From: Leisingera sp. NJS204
GTDB taxonomy: Bacteria > Pseudomonadota > Alphaproteobacteria > Rhodobacterales > Rhodobacteraceae
Reading direction: 5' to 3'
Length of the DNA: 64,000 nt
Assembly (NCBI RefSeq): GCF_004123675.1
Contig: NZ_CP035417.1
Span: 3,959,501 to 4,023,500 of the forward strand
The position numbers were made by a program, and so were the translations under genes. Below the pieces are notes generated by a model, which ran no database searches, had not been told where the DNA came from, and saw only the letters and a program-made list of their open reading frames with translations. Below are positions 33,183-41,563 of this stretch, piece by piece (position 1 is the first letter of the stretch; each line of letters starts with the position of its first letter).

Positions 33183-35213
33183 TCAGTATTTCCGCCGCAT
33201 CAGCGCATCTGCTGCAACGGCGTCAGCTGGCGTGCAGAGAAGCGGGTTGATCTCGATCTCTTCCAATCCCAGCGCGTTTTCCATCACATAGGCCTCGACT
33301 GCGCGGATGGCGCGCAGGATCGCCCCCCTGTCTGCTGCCGGGGCACCCCGGTAGCCGTCCAGCAGTTTGGCGATGCGCAGAGCCTGGAGCGCGGCTTCTA
33401 TGTCCGCATCCGAAGCAGGCAGCAGGAAAGAAGCGCTGTCCGCCATCAGCTCAGTCAAAGTCCCGCCCGCTGCCAGTGTCATGACAAAGCCGTGTGCCGG
33501 GTCCTTCACCACTCCGATCAGCAGCTCCGCTACAGCACCGGTGACCATCTCCTCCACCAGGAAACGCTCTGCAGGCATGTTGAAAGCGGCGTCGCTCACC
33601 TCCTGTCCCGAATTCAGGTTCAGCACTACCGCGCCAGCTTCCGTCTTGTGGGCCACGCCTTCGCCCTTCAGCACCACCGGGAAACCGACATCCACTGCCA
33701 CCGCGCGGGCGTTGGTGGCCGAAGCCGCCCGTTTGGAGCGTGGAGTGCGCAGCCCATAGCTGGCAAGCTGCCACTTGGCCTCGGCCTCGGGCACCAGATC
33801 AGGCTCCACAACCGGGGTCGGCAGCAACAGCGGCACAGACGCTTCCGGAAGCGGCAGGCTGGCTGCTTCGCAGGCAGCAATCGCTTCGCTGAGACCGCAG
33901 AAGGGCACCACGCCCGCATCCATCAGCCGGGCCGCCACATCCTCTGGCAGCAGTTCCGGCAGAGTGGCAACAAGGCCGACATTGGCCCCGGTCCGCTCGT
34001 GCGCACCGATGGCGGCCTGTATCGCGCATTCCCAATCCGAGGCATCGCAGCGGTCATTGCGCGGGAAGTCGACGATCAGCATAGTCATCGCCAGCTGCGG
34101 ATCCATCATTGCCGAGAATGCCTGTGTCATCGCCTCGGCATCCCGCCAGATATAAGTGTGGTAGTCGAGCGGGTTTGCCAGCGCGACCATCGGTCCCAGC
34201 GCCTCCCGCAATTCTTCCCTTTGGCGATCATTCAGGGGCGGGAACACGACATTGCGCGCATGGCAGGTGTCCGCGGCCAGGCTTGCCTCCCCTCCGGAGC
34301 AGCTGATCGTTGCAATGCGGTTCGAAGGCAGCCGCCCCGTCACATGCAGCAATTTCAGTGTCTCCAGGAAGGAGGGCAAGTCATTGAGACGCGGAATGCC
34401 AAGACGTGAGAGCAAAGCCCCCGCACCCGCGTCACCGCCCGCAAGCGAGGCAGTATGAGAAACAGTCGCGGCCTGGGCCTCGGCGGATCTGCCGACCTTA
34501 AGGGCAACGATCGGCTTTCCCAATTCGCGTGCTCTGGCCGCCAATGCCTCAAACGCACGCAAATCGCCAAAACCTTCGATATGCAGGCCAAGTGCTGTGA
34601 CACGGTCGTCTTCCAGCAGTGCTTCGCCGATGGCAGCGATGCCCGACTGTGCCTGGTTGCCGGCCGTCACCACATAGGCCACCGGCAGGCCGCGTTTCTG
34701 CATGGTCAGGTTGATGGCGATGTTGGAGCTTTGAGTGACCAGCGCCACGCCCCGTTCTGCCCGTGCCCCGCCATGCTGGTCCGGCCACAAGAGCGCACCG
34801 TCCAGATAATTGATGAAACCATAGCAGTTGGGGCCAAGGAAAGGCATATCTCCAGCCGCTTCCAGTAACTGCGCCTGCAAGTCTGCCCCTTCGGCGTCCT
34901 CAGCGGCGGCTTCCAAGAAGCCGGATGCAAAACAGACCGCACCGCCCGCGCCGCGCGCCGACAGTGCCCGCACCACTTCGATGGTGGCAAAGCGGTTGAC
35001 CCCGATGAACACCGCATCCGGCGCCTCCGGCAGACTGTCCGCATCCTTGAAGGCAGGCAGGCCCGCGACCTCGTCTGCCTTGGGGTGGACGGGCCAGATG
35101 GTGCCCTCAAACCCCATCTTCTGGCATTGCTCAATCACCAAGCGGCACCATGCGCCGCCGCCGATCACAGCAATGGTCTTGGGACGAAAGAGGCGGGATA
35201 GGTCGCGTGTCAT
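33183..35213 (-). CDS. NDP-forming acyl-CoA ligase (single chain)
   Basis: This 676-residue protein combines an N-terminal CoA-binding Rossmann domain (about residues 8-100, KTIAVIGGGAWCR), a succinyl-CoA-ligase-like middle domain with conserved His/thioester region (about 120-440), and a C-terminal ATP-grasp domain (about 465-676, FPVVLKGEGVAHKTEAGA). Such enzymes convert an acid and CoA with ATP or GTP to an acyl-CoA. It is on the same strand as the crotonase gene 49 bases away, so it may activate the substrate of that pathway. Confidence 0.88.
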   Translation of the reverse strand: MTRDLSRLFRPKTIAVIGGGAWCRLVIEQCQKMGFEGTIWPVHPKADEVAGLPAFKDADSLPEAPDAVFIGVNRFATIEVVRALSARGAGGAVCFASGFLEAAAEDAEGADLQAQLLEAAGDMPFLGPNCYGFINYLDGALLWPDQHGGARAERGVALVTQSSNIAINLTMQKRGLPVAYVVTAGNQAQSGIAAIGEALLEDDRVTALGLHIEGFGDLRAFEALAARARELGKPIVALKVGRSAEAQAATVSHTASLAGGDAGAGALLSRLGIPRLNDLPSFLETLKLLHVTGRLPSNRIATISCSGGEASLAADTCHARNVVFPPLNDRQREELREALGPMVALANPLDYHTYIWRDAEAMTQAFSAMMDPQLAMTMLIVDFPRNDRCDASDWECAIQAAIGAHERTGANVGLVATLPELLPEDVAARLMDAGVVPFCGLSEAIAACEAASLPLPEASVPLLLPTPVVEPDLVPEAEAKWQLASYGLRTPRSKRAASATNARAVAVDVGFPVVLKGEGVAHKTEAGAVVLNLNSGQEVSDAAFNMPAERFLVEEMVTGAVAELLIGVVKDPAHGFVMTLAAGGTLTELMADSASFLLPASDADIEAALQALRIAKLLDGYRGAPAADRGAILRAIRAVEAYVMENALGLEEIEINPLLCTPADAVAADALMRRKY

Positions 35214-35244
35214 TTTCTAGCGGTTCCGCTGGTAGAGAGTTCGG

Positions 35245-35279
35245 GAGCCTCCGGCGGGGATATTTTCCGCATGAGGAAG
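35245..35279 (-). repeat. Dispersed intergenic repeat, copy B
   Basis: On the minus strand CTTCCTCATGC-GGAAAATA-CCCCGCCGGAGGC. Its core AATATCCCCGCCGGAGGC (rev. comp. at 35247-35264) is identical to the cores at 35414-35431 and 47056-47073. It lies in the gap before the ligase gene, in the opposite orientation to copy C. Confidence 0.7.
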
Positions 35280-35284
35280 TAAGT

Positions 35285-35401
35285 TTTCGTTAACCAGAAT
35301 CACACCCAATAACTGTGCGGTACAGGCGGGGACGCCAATGGCCGTGCAAGGGGAAGAGAGCCTCTCTCTTTACCGGGGCGGCTCTTGCGGGCCGCCCTTT
35401 T
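35285..35401 (+). ncRNA. Candidate small RNA with terminator on the plus strand
   Basis: In the 225-base gap between two minus-strand genes, the plus strand holds a short hairpin AAGAGAG-CCT-CTCTCTT at about 35354-35370 followed by a terminator stem GGGCGGC-N8-GCCGCCC (35376-35397) with TTTT. No plus-strand gene precedes it, so the terminator has no obvious owner. No good promoter is seen; TTAACC at 35291 is the only weak -35 candidate. An sRNA is plausible, but a structured minus-strand leader is the alternative. Confidence 0.35.
35376..35401 (+). terminator. Orphan intrinsic terminator
   Basis: A 7-bp GC stem (GGGCGGC / GCCGCCC) with an 8-base loop is followed by TTTT and lies in a gap between genes read in the other direction. 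On the minus strand there is no U-run. Confidence 0.7.
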
Positions 35402-35413
35402 CCTCTTGCCCCC

Positions 35414-35431
35414 AATATCCCCGCCGGAGGC
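35414..35431 (+). repeat. Dispersed intergenic repeat core, copy C
   Basis: AATATCCCCGCCGGAGGC, preceded by TTCCTCTTGCCCCC. It ends just before the SelW-like gene stop and partly mirrors copy B across about 150 bases. Confidence 0.7.
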
Positions 35432-35438
35432 ATCCGGC

Positions 35439-35738
35439 TTACCCGTCCGCGCTTCGGTCGAGATGGCCCAGATCCCTGCCGGGGTCAATCCGGTCGCGCA
35501 CGCGGGTCTTCAGCTCTTTCACATCAGGAAAGCCGCCGTCACGTTTGCGCTCCCAGATCAGCTCCTTATCAACATGGATCTCAAAGATCCCGCCCGAATC
35601 TCCGGGAACCAGTGTCACACCGCCCAAGGCGCCTTGGAAGGTCTGCAGCAGCTCCTGCGCCATCCAGCCTGCCCGCAGCAGCCAGTTGCAGCCGGTACAG
35701 TAGGTAATGGTCAAAACAGGTTTCCCGGACCGGGTCAT
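35439..35738 (-). CDS. SelT/SelW/SelH-family thioredoxin-like protein
   Basis: The 99-residue product has the Rdx-type redox motif CTGC (C14 and C17) after strand VLTITY and the helix LLRAGWMAQELLQTF, the hallmark of selenoprotein-W-like proteins with Cys in place of Sec. Such proteins are thought to act as small thiol oxidoreductases with unknown partners. It ends 4 bases before the acyl-CoA dehydrogenase stop-proximal gene order (its start lies just after that gene's end), so it is in the same unit. Its role beside CoA enzymes is unexplained. Confidence 0.88.
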   Translation of the reverse strand: MTRSGKPVLTITYCTGCNWLLRAGWMAQELLQTFQGALGGVTLVPGDSGGIFEIHVDKELIWERKRDGGFPDVKELKTRVRDRIDPGRDLGHLDRSADG

Positions 35739-35741
35739 GGA

Positions 35742-36905
35742 TCAGCCTCCGACAGCGCGCAGCATCTCGCGGCTGATGATGTGCCGTTGGATTTCACTGG
35801 TGCCTTCCCAGATACGTTCGACCCGCGCATCGCGCCAGATGCGTTCCAGCGGCAGCTCATCCATCAGCCCCATGCCGCCGTGGATCTGGATCGCTTCATC
35901 CGCGACCATGGCCAGCATCTCGGTCGCTTTCAGCTTGGCCATCGACATGTCGCTCTCGGTGACGGTGCCCTGATCGAATTTCCAACCCGCTTCCCAGGTC
36001 AAGAGGTTCGCCGCTTTCATCTCCAGCGCCATATCCGCCAGTTTGAAGGAAATACCCTGGAACTTACCGATCTGCTGGCCGAACTGCTTGCGCTCCGCCG
36101 CGTATTCGACCGAATGCTGCAACGCGCGCTCAGCCCGGCCCAGACAAGTGGCAGCCACCTGCAGGCGGGTTGCGCCCAGCCAGGTGTTTGCAACCTCGAA
36201 CCCTTTGTCGACCTCCCCCAGAATGGCCGAGGACGGCAGGCGGCAGTCATCGAATTCCAGAACCGCGTTGGTGTAGCCGCGGTGGCTGACGTTGCCGTAA
36301 CCATCCCGCACTTCAAATCCCGGCGTGCCCTTGTCAACAAAGAAGGCGGTGATCTTCTTCTTCGGCCCGCGCGGGGTGTCCTCAACCCCGGTTGCCATGA
36401 AGCAGATGGCAAAATCGGCGATATCCGCGTGGCTGATGAAGTGCTTGGTTCCGTTCAGGATCCAGTCATCACCGTCTTTGCGCGCGGTCGCCTTCATGCC
36501 GCGCAGGTCGGAGCCCGCGTCCGGCTCGGTCATTGCCAGGCAATCCCATTTCTCACCTTTCATGCAGGGGAACAGGTACTTCTCTTTCTGCTCCTCGGTG
36601 CCCGCCAGCAGGATGTTCGAAGGGCGCGCGACGCCGGTCCAGTGCAGCGCATAGTTGGCGCGGCCCAGTTCCTTTTCATACATCAGCCACGACAGCGTAT
36701 CGAGGCCGGCGCCACCTGCTTCCTCAGGCATGTTGGCGGCATAAAGCCCCGCTTCCATCGCCTTTTTCTGCACATCACGAATCACATCCATGTCCAGGTG
36801 ACCGGTGCGCTCGATCTCCGCCTCATGCGGATAGAGCTCCTTTTCCACAAAGGCGCGGGTGGTCTCAACGATCATGGACTGTTCTTCGGTCATCCCGAAC
36901 TGCAT
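35742..36905 (-). CDS. Acyl-CoA dehydrogenase
   Basis: The 387-residue flavoprotein has the normal acyl-CoA dehydrogenase length. It contains CLAMTEPDAGSDLRG (flavin/substrate loop), LGRAERALQHS and QIHGGMG in the helical part, and RIWEGTSEIQR near the end, where the Glu of WEGTSE is the usual catalytic base. ATG at 36905 follows GGAAGA and starts at MQFGMTEEQSMIVE. It lies upstream of the SelW-like, ligase and crotonase genes on the same strand, and divergent from a GlxA-type regulator. Confidence 0.93.
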   Translation of the reverse strand: MQFGMTEEQSMIVETTRAFVEKELYPHEAEIERTGHLDMDVIRDVQKKAMEAGLYAANMPEEAGGAGLDTLSWLMYEKELGRANYALHWTGVARPSNILLAGTEEQKEKYLFPCMKGEKWDCLAMTEPDAGSDLRGMKATARKDGDDWILNGTKHFISHADIADFAICFMATGVEDTPRGPKKKITAFFVDKGTPGFEVRDGYGNVSHRGYTNAVLEFDDCRLPSSAILGEVDKGFEVANTWLGATRLQVAATCLGRAERALQHSVEYAAERKQFGQQIGKFQGISFKLADMALEMKAANLLTWEAGWKFDQGTVTESDMSMAKLKATEMLAMVADEAIQIHGGMGLMDELPLERIWRDARVERIWEGTSEIQRHIISREMLRAVGG

Positions 36906-36960
36906 GGCGGTCTTCCTTCGGCAAATCTGTTGCACATCAGATTACGCCGCTTGCGGGCAC

Positions 36961-36995
36961 TTATCATGCAGGATTAGAGATAATCATGCAAAATT
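36961..36995. promoter_or_regulatory. 20-bp-period direct repeat in the dehydrogenase / GlxA-type gap
   Basis: ATCATGCA-N2-ATT occurs at 36963-36975 and again at 36983-36995, exactly 20 bases apart, about two DNA turns. It lies 56-90 bases from the dehydrogenase start and overlaps the regulator's start. It is a candidate site for the divergent AraC/GlxA-type regulator. Confidence 0.35.
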
Positions 36996-37927
36996 GGACA
37001 AAAGATGCCGCTGCAGCGCAGCAATTGGATGTGCTGCTGTTTGATGCTTTCTCGGCTCATTGCCTGGCCAACACGGTGGAGCCCTTGCGGGCGGCCAATA
37101 CGTTCGCCGGGCGGCAGGTCTATGCCTGGCGGTTCCTGACGCTGGACGGCGGGCCGGCTGTGTCGTCCTCAGGCATGGAGGTGCGGGCGCATGGAAAACT
37201 GGGCGACTGCACCGGCGATGTGCTGATTGCGATGCCGTCCTACGATTTCCTGCGTCATGCCACCGTGGCCACCGCGCGGGCGCTGAAGTCCGCAGCCCGC
37301 CGCTACACGGTGCTGGCGGGATTTGACACCGGCGCCTGGCTGCTGGCACAGGCCGGACTCCTGTACGGCAAGCGCGCCACCATTCATTGGGAAGAGTTGA
37401 ACCGCTTTACCGAGGCTTTTCCCGAAGTACAGACGGAACGTGCCCGCCAGGTCCGGGATGGCGACCGCGTCACCTGCACCGGTGCGCTGGCAGCCTTTGA
37501 CACCATGATGGAGCTGATCGGAGACCAGCACGGCGCCGCGTTGCGGCTGGAGGTAGCGGCGCTGTTCATGGCGCCCGAAGCAACCGAAACCCAGGACCCG
37601 ATCCTGGTGCGCGGTAAATCGGTTGCCCGTGCGGTGGCGGTGATGCAGGCCAATCTGGAAACGCCCCTGCCGATCGCTGCCGTGGCGCGCAAAGCGGGCC
37701 GCAGCCAGAAGGATCTGGAGGCGCGGATGAAAGCGGAACTTGGAGCCACTCCGCAAGCGGTTTACCGGCGGCTGCGGCTGATTCAGGCCAGAAAGCTTGT
37801 GTTAGAGACTGTTTTGAGTGTCTCGGAGATTGCCCTGCGCTGTGGCTACGACGACCCGAGTGCGCTAACCCGGGCTTTCAAGGCGGAGTTTGGAAATACC
37901 CCGCGCAGCTTGCGCAGCAGCGGCTAG
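36986..37927 (+). CDS. GlxA-type AraC-family regulator
   Basis: The 313-residue protein has a DJ-1/PfpI-like N-terminal domain (about residues 10-190; DVLLFDAFSAHCLANTVEPL) and a C-terminal AraC helix-turn-helix (about 220-310; IAAVARKAGRSQKDLEARM and VSEIALRCGYDDPSALTRAF). GlxA-type regulators with this domain pair control amine or betaine catabolism (for example CdhR, GbdR). It diverges from the acyl-CoA dehydrogenase gene over 80 bases and likely regulates that run. The ATG at 36986 has only a weak upstream ribosome site. Confidence 0.9.
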   Translation: MQNWTKDAAAAQQLDVLLFDAFSAHCLANTVEPLRAANTFAGRQVYAWRFLTLDGGPAVSSSGMEVRAHGKLGDCTGDVLIAMPSYDFLRHATVATARALKSAARRYTVLAGFDTGAWLLAQAGLLYGKRATIHWEELNRFTEAFPEVQTERARQVRDGDRVTCTGALAAFDTMMELIGDQHGAALRLEVAALFMAPEATETQDPILVRGKSVARAVAVMQANLETPLPIAAVARKAGRSQKDLEARMKAELGATPQAVYRRLRLIQARKLVLETVLSVSEIALRCGYDDPSALTRAFKAEFGNTPRSLRSSG

Positions 37928-39114
37928 GCTTGCTTGGCTGCCATCCACTGGTTCAGCCGCCAAAGCCCCCAGGCCAGCGGGATCGCCGCCAGGCCGCCGA
38001 TCACATAGGCCAGCGGCTCATCCGCGAAGGACTCGAACATCTGCGTATAGGCATGGATCGCGGCAAAGGTCAGCGCCGCGTTGAACAGCCCGCGCTGGTG
38101 CCGCTGCGCCGCCCAGAAAATCACCGCCGCCAGCACTGCTGCCCAGAGCACCGAATAGACGTTTTCGGAGATGAACAGCGCGCTGTCGCGGAAGGCATCG
38201 CGGGCAGCGGAAAAGGATTCCCAATCCTCGTAGCCGTCGCTGTAACGGCCCGGCCCCCAGACGGTTTCGCCCACCACGTCCCCCCACAGCGACCCGACCA
38301 GGGCGCAGAGGTTTGCAACCACAAACCCCAGGATCGCCAGGATGCGCAGGTGCCGGGCGTCACGCTCTGCCAGCCGGGAGGCACCCCAGACACAGAGCAC
38401 GATCAGAAGTACCATCTGCAGGATCGTCAGTGTCGATTCCGGCGAATAGAACACATAAGCCGCGTGGAAATAACTGGTGCCGGTATCCAGCATCTGGGCA
38501 AAGGGCGCAATCGCCAGCGCGGTGACAAAGCGCACGTCCACCTGCCAGCCAGCCAGGGCCAGCGCCGCCGTGTAGTAAAGCAGCGCCAGGTTCCGCAGCG
38601 GTGAGCCGATGCCGTATTGCTGCAGCAGCAGCTCGATCCCGGCCAAATGCATCGCCAGCCCCATCAGCAGGACCGCCCCCAGCACAAACCCCGTGGACCA
38701 GGCCCCGTGCCGCCAGCGCCAGACACAAATCGCTGCCACCAGCGCTCCGGCAGGCAGCATCACCCAGCCGGCGATATCCTGGTATTTGTCCACCAGCTCA
38801 ATCCCGGCGCCCCCCATCAGCATGCCTGCCCCGATCAAGGTGGCGGAATTGCCGAACATCCGCAGCATTTCGCGGCCGCGCGCCAACACCGCCAGCCCGC
38901 CGCCCAGCATCAGTATACCGGTCACTGCCACCGCCAGCGGATCGGCCAGCCAGAAGATGAAACCGGCGGTGGCCGCAATGATCCCGAAACACAGGATCGC
39001 ATTCACCGCCAGTGACACCATCACTTCGCGTGAACGCGCCTCGATGGTGCGGGCCTGAATCGCAGTCAGCACTCCCTCCTCGACCAGCGCGGTTGTGTCG
39101 GTAATGGCGTGCAT
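37924..39114 (-). CDS. Polytopic membrane protein (DUF2157/DUF4401-like)
   Basis: The 396-residue protein has about 10-12 membrane helices after a short amphipathic N-terminus (TDTTALVEEGVLTAIQAR, residues 4-21). It resembles the DUF2157/DUF4401 family by arrangement: N-terminal helix pair, then an Arg/Gly loop, then many helices. ATG at 39114 follows GAGGGA. Its 3' end overlaps the GlxA gene's 3' end by 4 bases in convergent orientation. Function unknown. Confidence 0.75.
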   Translation of the reverse strand: MHAITDTTALVEEGVLTAIQARTIEARSREVMVSLAVNAILCFGIIAATAGFIFWLADPLAVAVTGILMLGGGLAVLARGREMLRMFGNSATLIGAGMLMGGAGIELVDKYQDIAGWVMLPAGALVAAICVWRWRHGAWSTGFVLGAVLLMGLAMHLAGIELLLQQYGIGSPLRNLALLYYTAALALAGWQVDVRFVTALAIAPFAQMLDTGTSYFHAAYVFYSPESTLTILQMVLLIVLCVWGASRLAERDARHLRILAILGFVVANLCALVGSLWGDVVGETVWGPGRYSDGYEDWESFSAARDAFRDSALFISENVYSVLWAAVLAAVIFWAAQRHQRGLFNAALTFAAIHAYTQMFESFADEPLAYVIGGLAAIPLAWGLWRLNQWMAAKQA

Positions 39115-39196
39115 CAGCGGTCCCTCATGGCATCCAAAAGATACCGCCAGCATGGACCGGCGTTCTTTCTGTGGAAAGGGGAGGAATTCCCGCCGC

Positions 39197-39619
39197 TTAC
39201 CCTTTCGTCCGGCTTGGAACCCAGGCGTAGCCGTTTTCACACAGGAGATAGGCCTCCCTCAGGCCATGCGGCTTGTCCGCGGGCGCCTGCAGAATGGTGA
39301 ATCCCGCCGCCTCTGCCCGGTCGACGGCCTCATCCGGATCGGTATCATACAGGCGGATCTCAATCCCGGCCCCGCGCGGCGGGTTTTCCGGCAGCAGCCC
39401 CAGCAGCGGGTTTTCTGCATAGGTGCGATCACTGTGCAGCTGAAAGACCTGACCGCCATAGGTGACGATAGCAAAATCCTTGCTTACCTGATGGCCCCTC
39501 ATATGAAAAACAGTCTCTAAAAAGGTTATTTCTGCCGGAACATCCCGCACCAGCAGATTGATCCCGATCCCGCGCAGGGAGCGGCCGAAACTATCCGCAT
39601 CTATTGTTTCATAATCCAT
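39197..39619 (-). CDS. Glyoxalase/VOC-family protein
   Basis: The 140-residue protein starts MDYETIDAD and has a beta-alpha-beta-beta-beta VOC repeat pattern (GIGINLLVRDVPAEITFLE and GIEIRLYDTDPDEAVDRAE). The metal-ligand pattern of typical VOC enzymes (His/Glu on strands) is only partly visible, so catalysis is not certain. It lies between the membrane protein and the divergent adenine deaminase gene. ATG at 39619 removes a 34-codon extension without structure. Confidence 0.75.
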   Translation of the reverse strand: MDYETIDADSFGRSLRGIGINLLVRDVPAEITFLETVFHMRGHQVSKDFAIVTYGGQVFQLHSDRTYAENPLLGLLPENPPRGAGIEIRLYDTDPDEAVDRAEAAGFTILQAPADKPHGLREAYLLCENGYAWVPSRTKG

Positions 39620-39760
39620 GAGCCCAGCTTTCCCCGCAAACCGCCCTGCGGCAACGCCAAATGCGTCAGCCCTCGGCGCCTTTCCACCGCCCGTATGAAG
39701 CTTTGATGGCAAAGCCAGCAATCCGCTTGCCTTCCCGCGCGCAATCGGAACAATTGGAAT

Positions 39761-41563
39761 ATGTCAGAAAACATTTTTCCTAGCTGGCCCGACTCCGCCC
39801 CTCAATTGATCGACGTCGCAGCCGGCCGCGCGCCGGCGGATACAGTGATCCGGCAGGGTATCTGGGTCAATGTCCACACCCGCGAGCAGCTGCCCGGCCA
39901 TGATATTGCGATCAAGGCCGGCCGCATTGCTTATGTCGGACCGGATGCCTCTTATTGCACCGGGCCTGAGACGCAGATCATAGAGGCGCATGGCCGCTAC
40001 ATGATCCCGGGCCTCTGCGACGCCCATATGCATATTGAATCCGGCATGCTGACCCCGGCGGAATTCGCCCGCGCGGTGATCCCGCATGGCACCACCTCGA
40101 TGTTCACAGACCCGCATGAGATTGCCAATGTTCTGGGTCTGGACGGGGTGCGCTATATGCATGACGAGGCGCTGATGCAGCCCGTCAGCATATTCACCCA
40201 GATGCCGAGCTGCGCGCCGTCGGCGCCCGGGCTGGAGACCACAGGCTATGAAATCTCTGCCGAGGACGTGGCAGAGGCAATGAACTGGCCTGGCATCATC
40301 GGCCTGGGGGAGATGATGAATTTCCCCGGCGTTGCCAATGCCGACCCCAAGATGCTGGCTGAAATCGCCGCCACCCAGCGCGCGGGCAAGACCGTGGGCG
40401 GCCATTATGCCTCTCCCGATCTTGGCCCTGACTTCGCAGCCTATGTGGCAGGCGGTCCGGCGGATGACCACGAGGGCACCTGCGAGGCCGACGCCATTGC
40501 ACGGGTCCGCCAGGGGATGCGGTCGATGATGCGGCTGGGCTCGGCCTGGTACGACGTCGAAAGCCAGATCACTGCGGTGACGGAAAAAGGGCTGGACCCG
40601 CGCAATTTCATCCTTTGCACCGACGACTGCCATTCCGGCACGCTGGTCAATGACGGACATATGAACCGGGTTGTGCGCCACGCGATTGCCTGCGGCTGCG
40701 ATCCGGTGGTTGCCCTGCAGATGGCCACCATCAACACCGCCACCCATTTCGGGCTGGAACGCGAGATCGGCTCGATCACCCCTGGCCGCCGGGCTGACGT
40801 GATCCTGACCTCCGACTTGCGTGAATTGCCTATCGAACTGGTTGTCGCACGCGGGCAGATCGTCGCGGAATCAGGCACTATCAAGGTCGAATGCCCGCAC
40901 TACACCTGGCCCGCCAGCGCCCGCGGCACAGTGCATCTGGGTCACGAACTGACGGCGAAAGACTTTGAGCTTACCGCGCCCGAGGGCGCCAATGCGGTCA
41001 CCGCCAATGTGATCGGTGTTGTGGAAAACCAGGCCCCGACCAAGGCGCTGCAGGCAGAACTGCCGGTTGTGGACGGACTGGTCGAGGGCGCGGGCGATGT
41101 CTGCCAGATCGCCCTGGTCGAACGCCACCGCGCCACAGGCGGCGTCACCAACGCCTTTGTCTCCGGCTTCGGCTACACCGGCAAAATGGCGATGGCCTCA
41201 ACCGTGGCGCATGACAGCCACCACATGATCGTGGTCGGCACCGACCGCAATGAGATGGCGCTGGCAGCCAACCGCCTGTCCCAAGTGGGCGGCGGCATCA
41301 CCCTTTACAAGAACGGCAAGGAACTGGCCCTGGTTGAACTGCCGATTGCCGGCCTGATGTCCGACAGCCCCGCAACCGAGGTGGCTGCCAAGGCGCAAGT
41401 CATGATGGAAGCGATGGAAGCCTGCGGCTGCAGCCTGAACAACGCCTATATGCAGCACTCGTTGCTGGCGCTGGTGGTGATCCCTGAGCTGAGAATTTCC
41501 GACCTTGGCCTGGTCGACGTGCGCACTTTTCAGAAAATTCCGGTAATCGAGCCTGCTCAATGA
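39761..41563 (+). CDS. ade: Adenine deaminase
   Basis: Ade deaminates adenine to hypoxanthine in purine salvage. The 600-residue amidohydrolase is full-length for the Ade2/YicP-like family. The metal-binding motif DAHMHIES lies at about residues 87-94, followed by TDPHEIANV, and further conserved segments GKTVGGHYA, CTDDCHSG and the C-terminal extension (VAHDSHHMIVVG) are present. The next gene, AMP nucleosidase, overlaps it by 4 bases, so AMP to adenine to hypoxanthine may be one unit. Confidence 0.95.
   Translation: MSENIFPSWPDSAPQLIDVAAGRAPADTVIRQGIWVNVHTREQLPGHDIAIKAGRIAYVGPDASYCTGPETQIIEAHGRYMIPGLCDAHMHIESGMLTPAEFARAVIPHGTTSMFTDPHEIANVLGLDGVRYMHDEALMQPVSIFTQMPSCAPSAPGLETTGYEISAEDVAEAMNWPGIIGLGEMMNFPGVANADPKMLAEIAATQRAGKTVGGHYASPDLGPDFAAYVAGGPADDHEGTCEADAIARVRQGMRSMMRLGSAWYDVESQITAVTEKGLDPRNFILCTDDCHSGTLVNDGHMNRVVRHAIACGCDPVVALQMATINTATHFGLEREIGSITPGRRADVILTSDLRELPIELVVARGQIVAESGTIKVECPHYTWPASARGTVHLGHELTAKDFELTAPEGANAVTANVIGVVENQAPTKALQAELPVVDGLVEGAGDVCQIALVERHRATGGVTNAFVSGFGYTGKMAMASTVAHDSHHMIVVGTDRNEMALAANRLSQVGGGITLYKNGKELALVELPIAGLMSDSPATEVAAKAQVMMEAMEACGCSLNNAYMQHSLLALVVIPELRISDLGLVDVRTFQKIPVIEPAQ

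Noticed and set aside
35385-36977. 530-codon frame opposite the acyl-CoA dehydrogenase
   Set aside because: Antisense to an intact gene, no family features.
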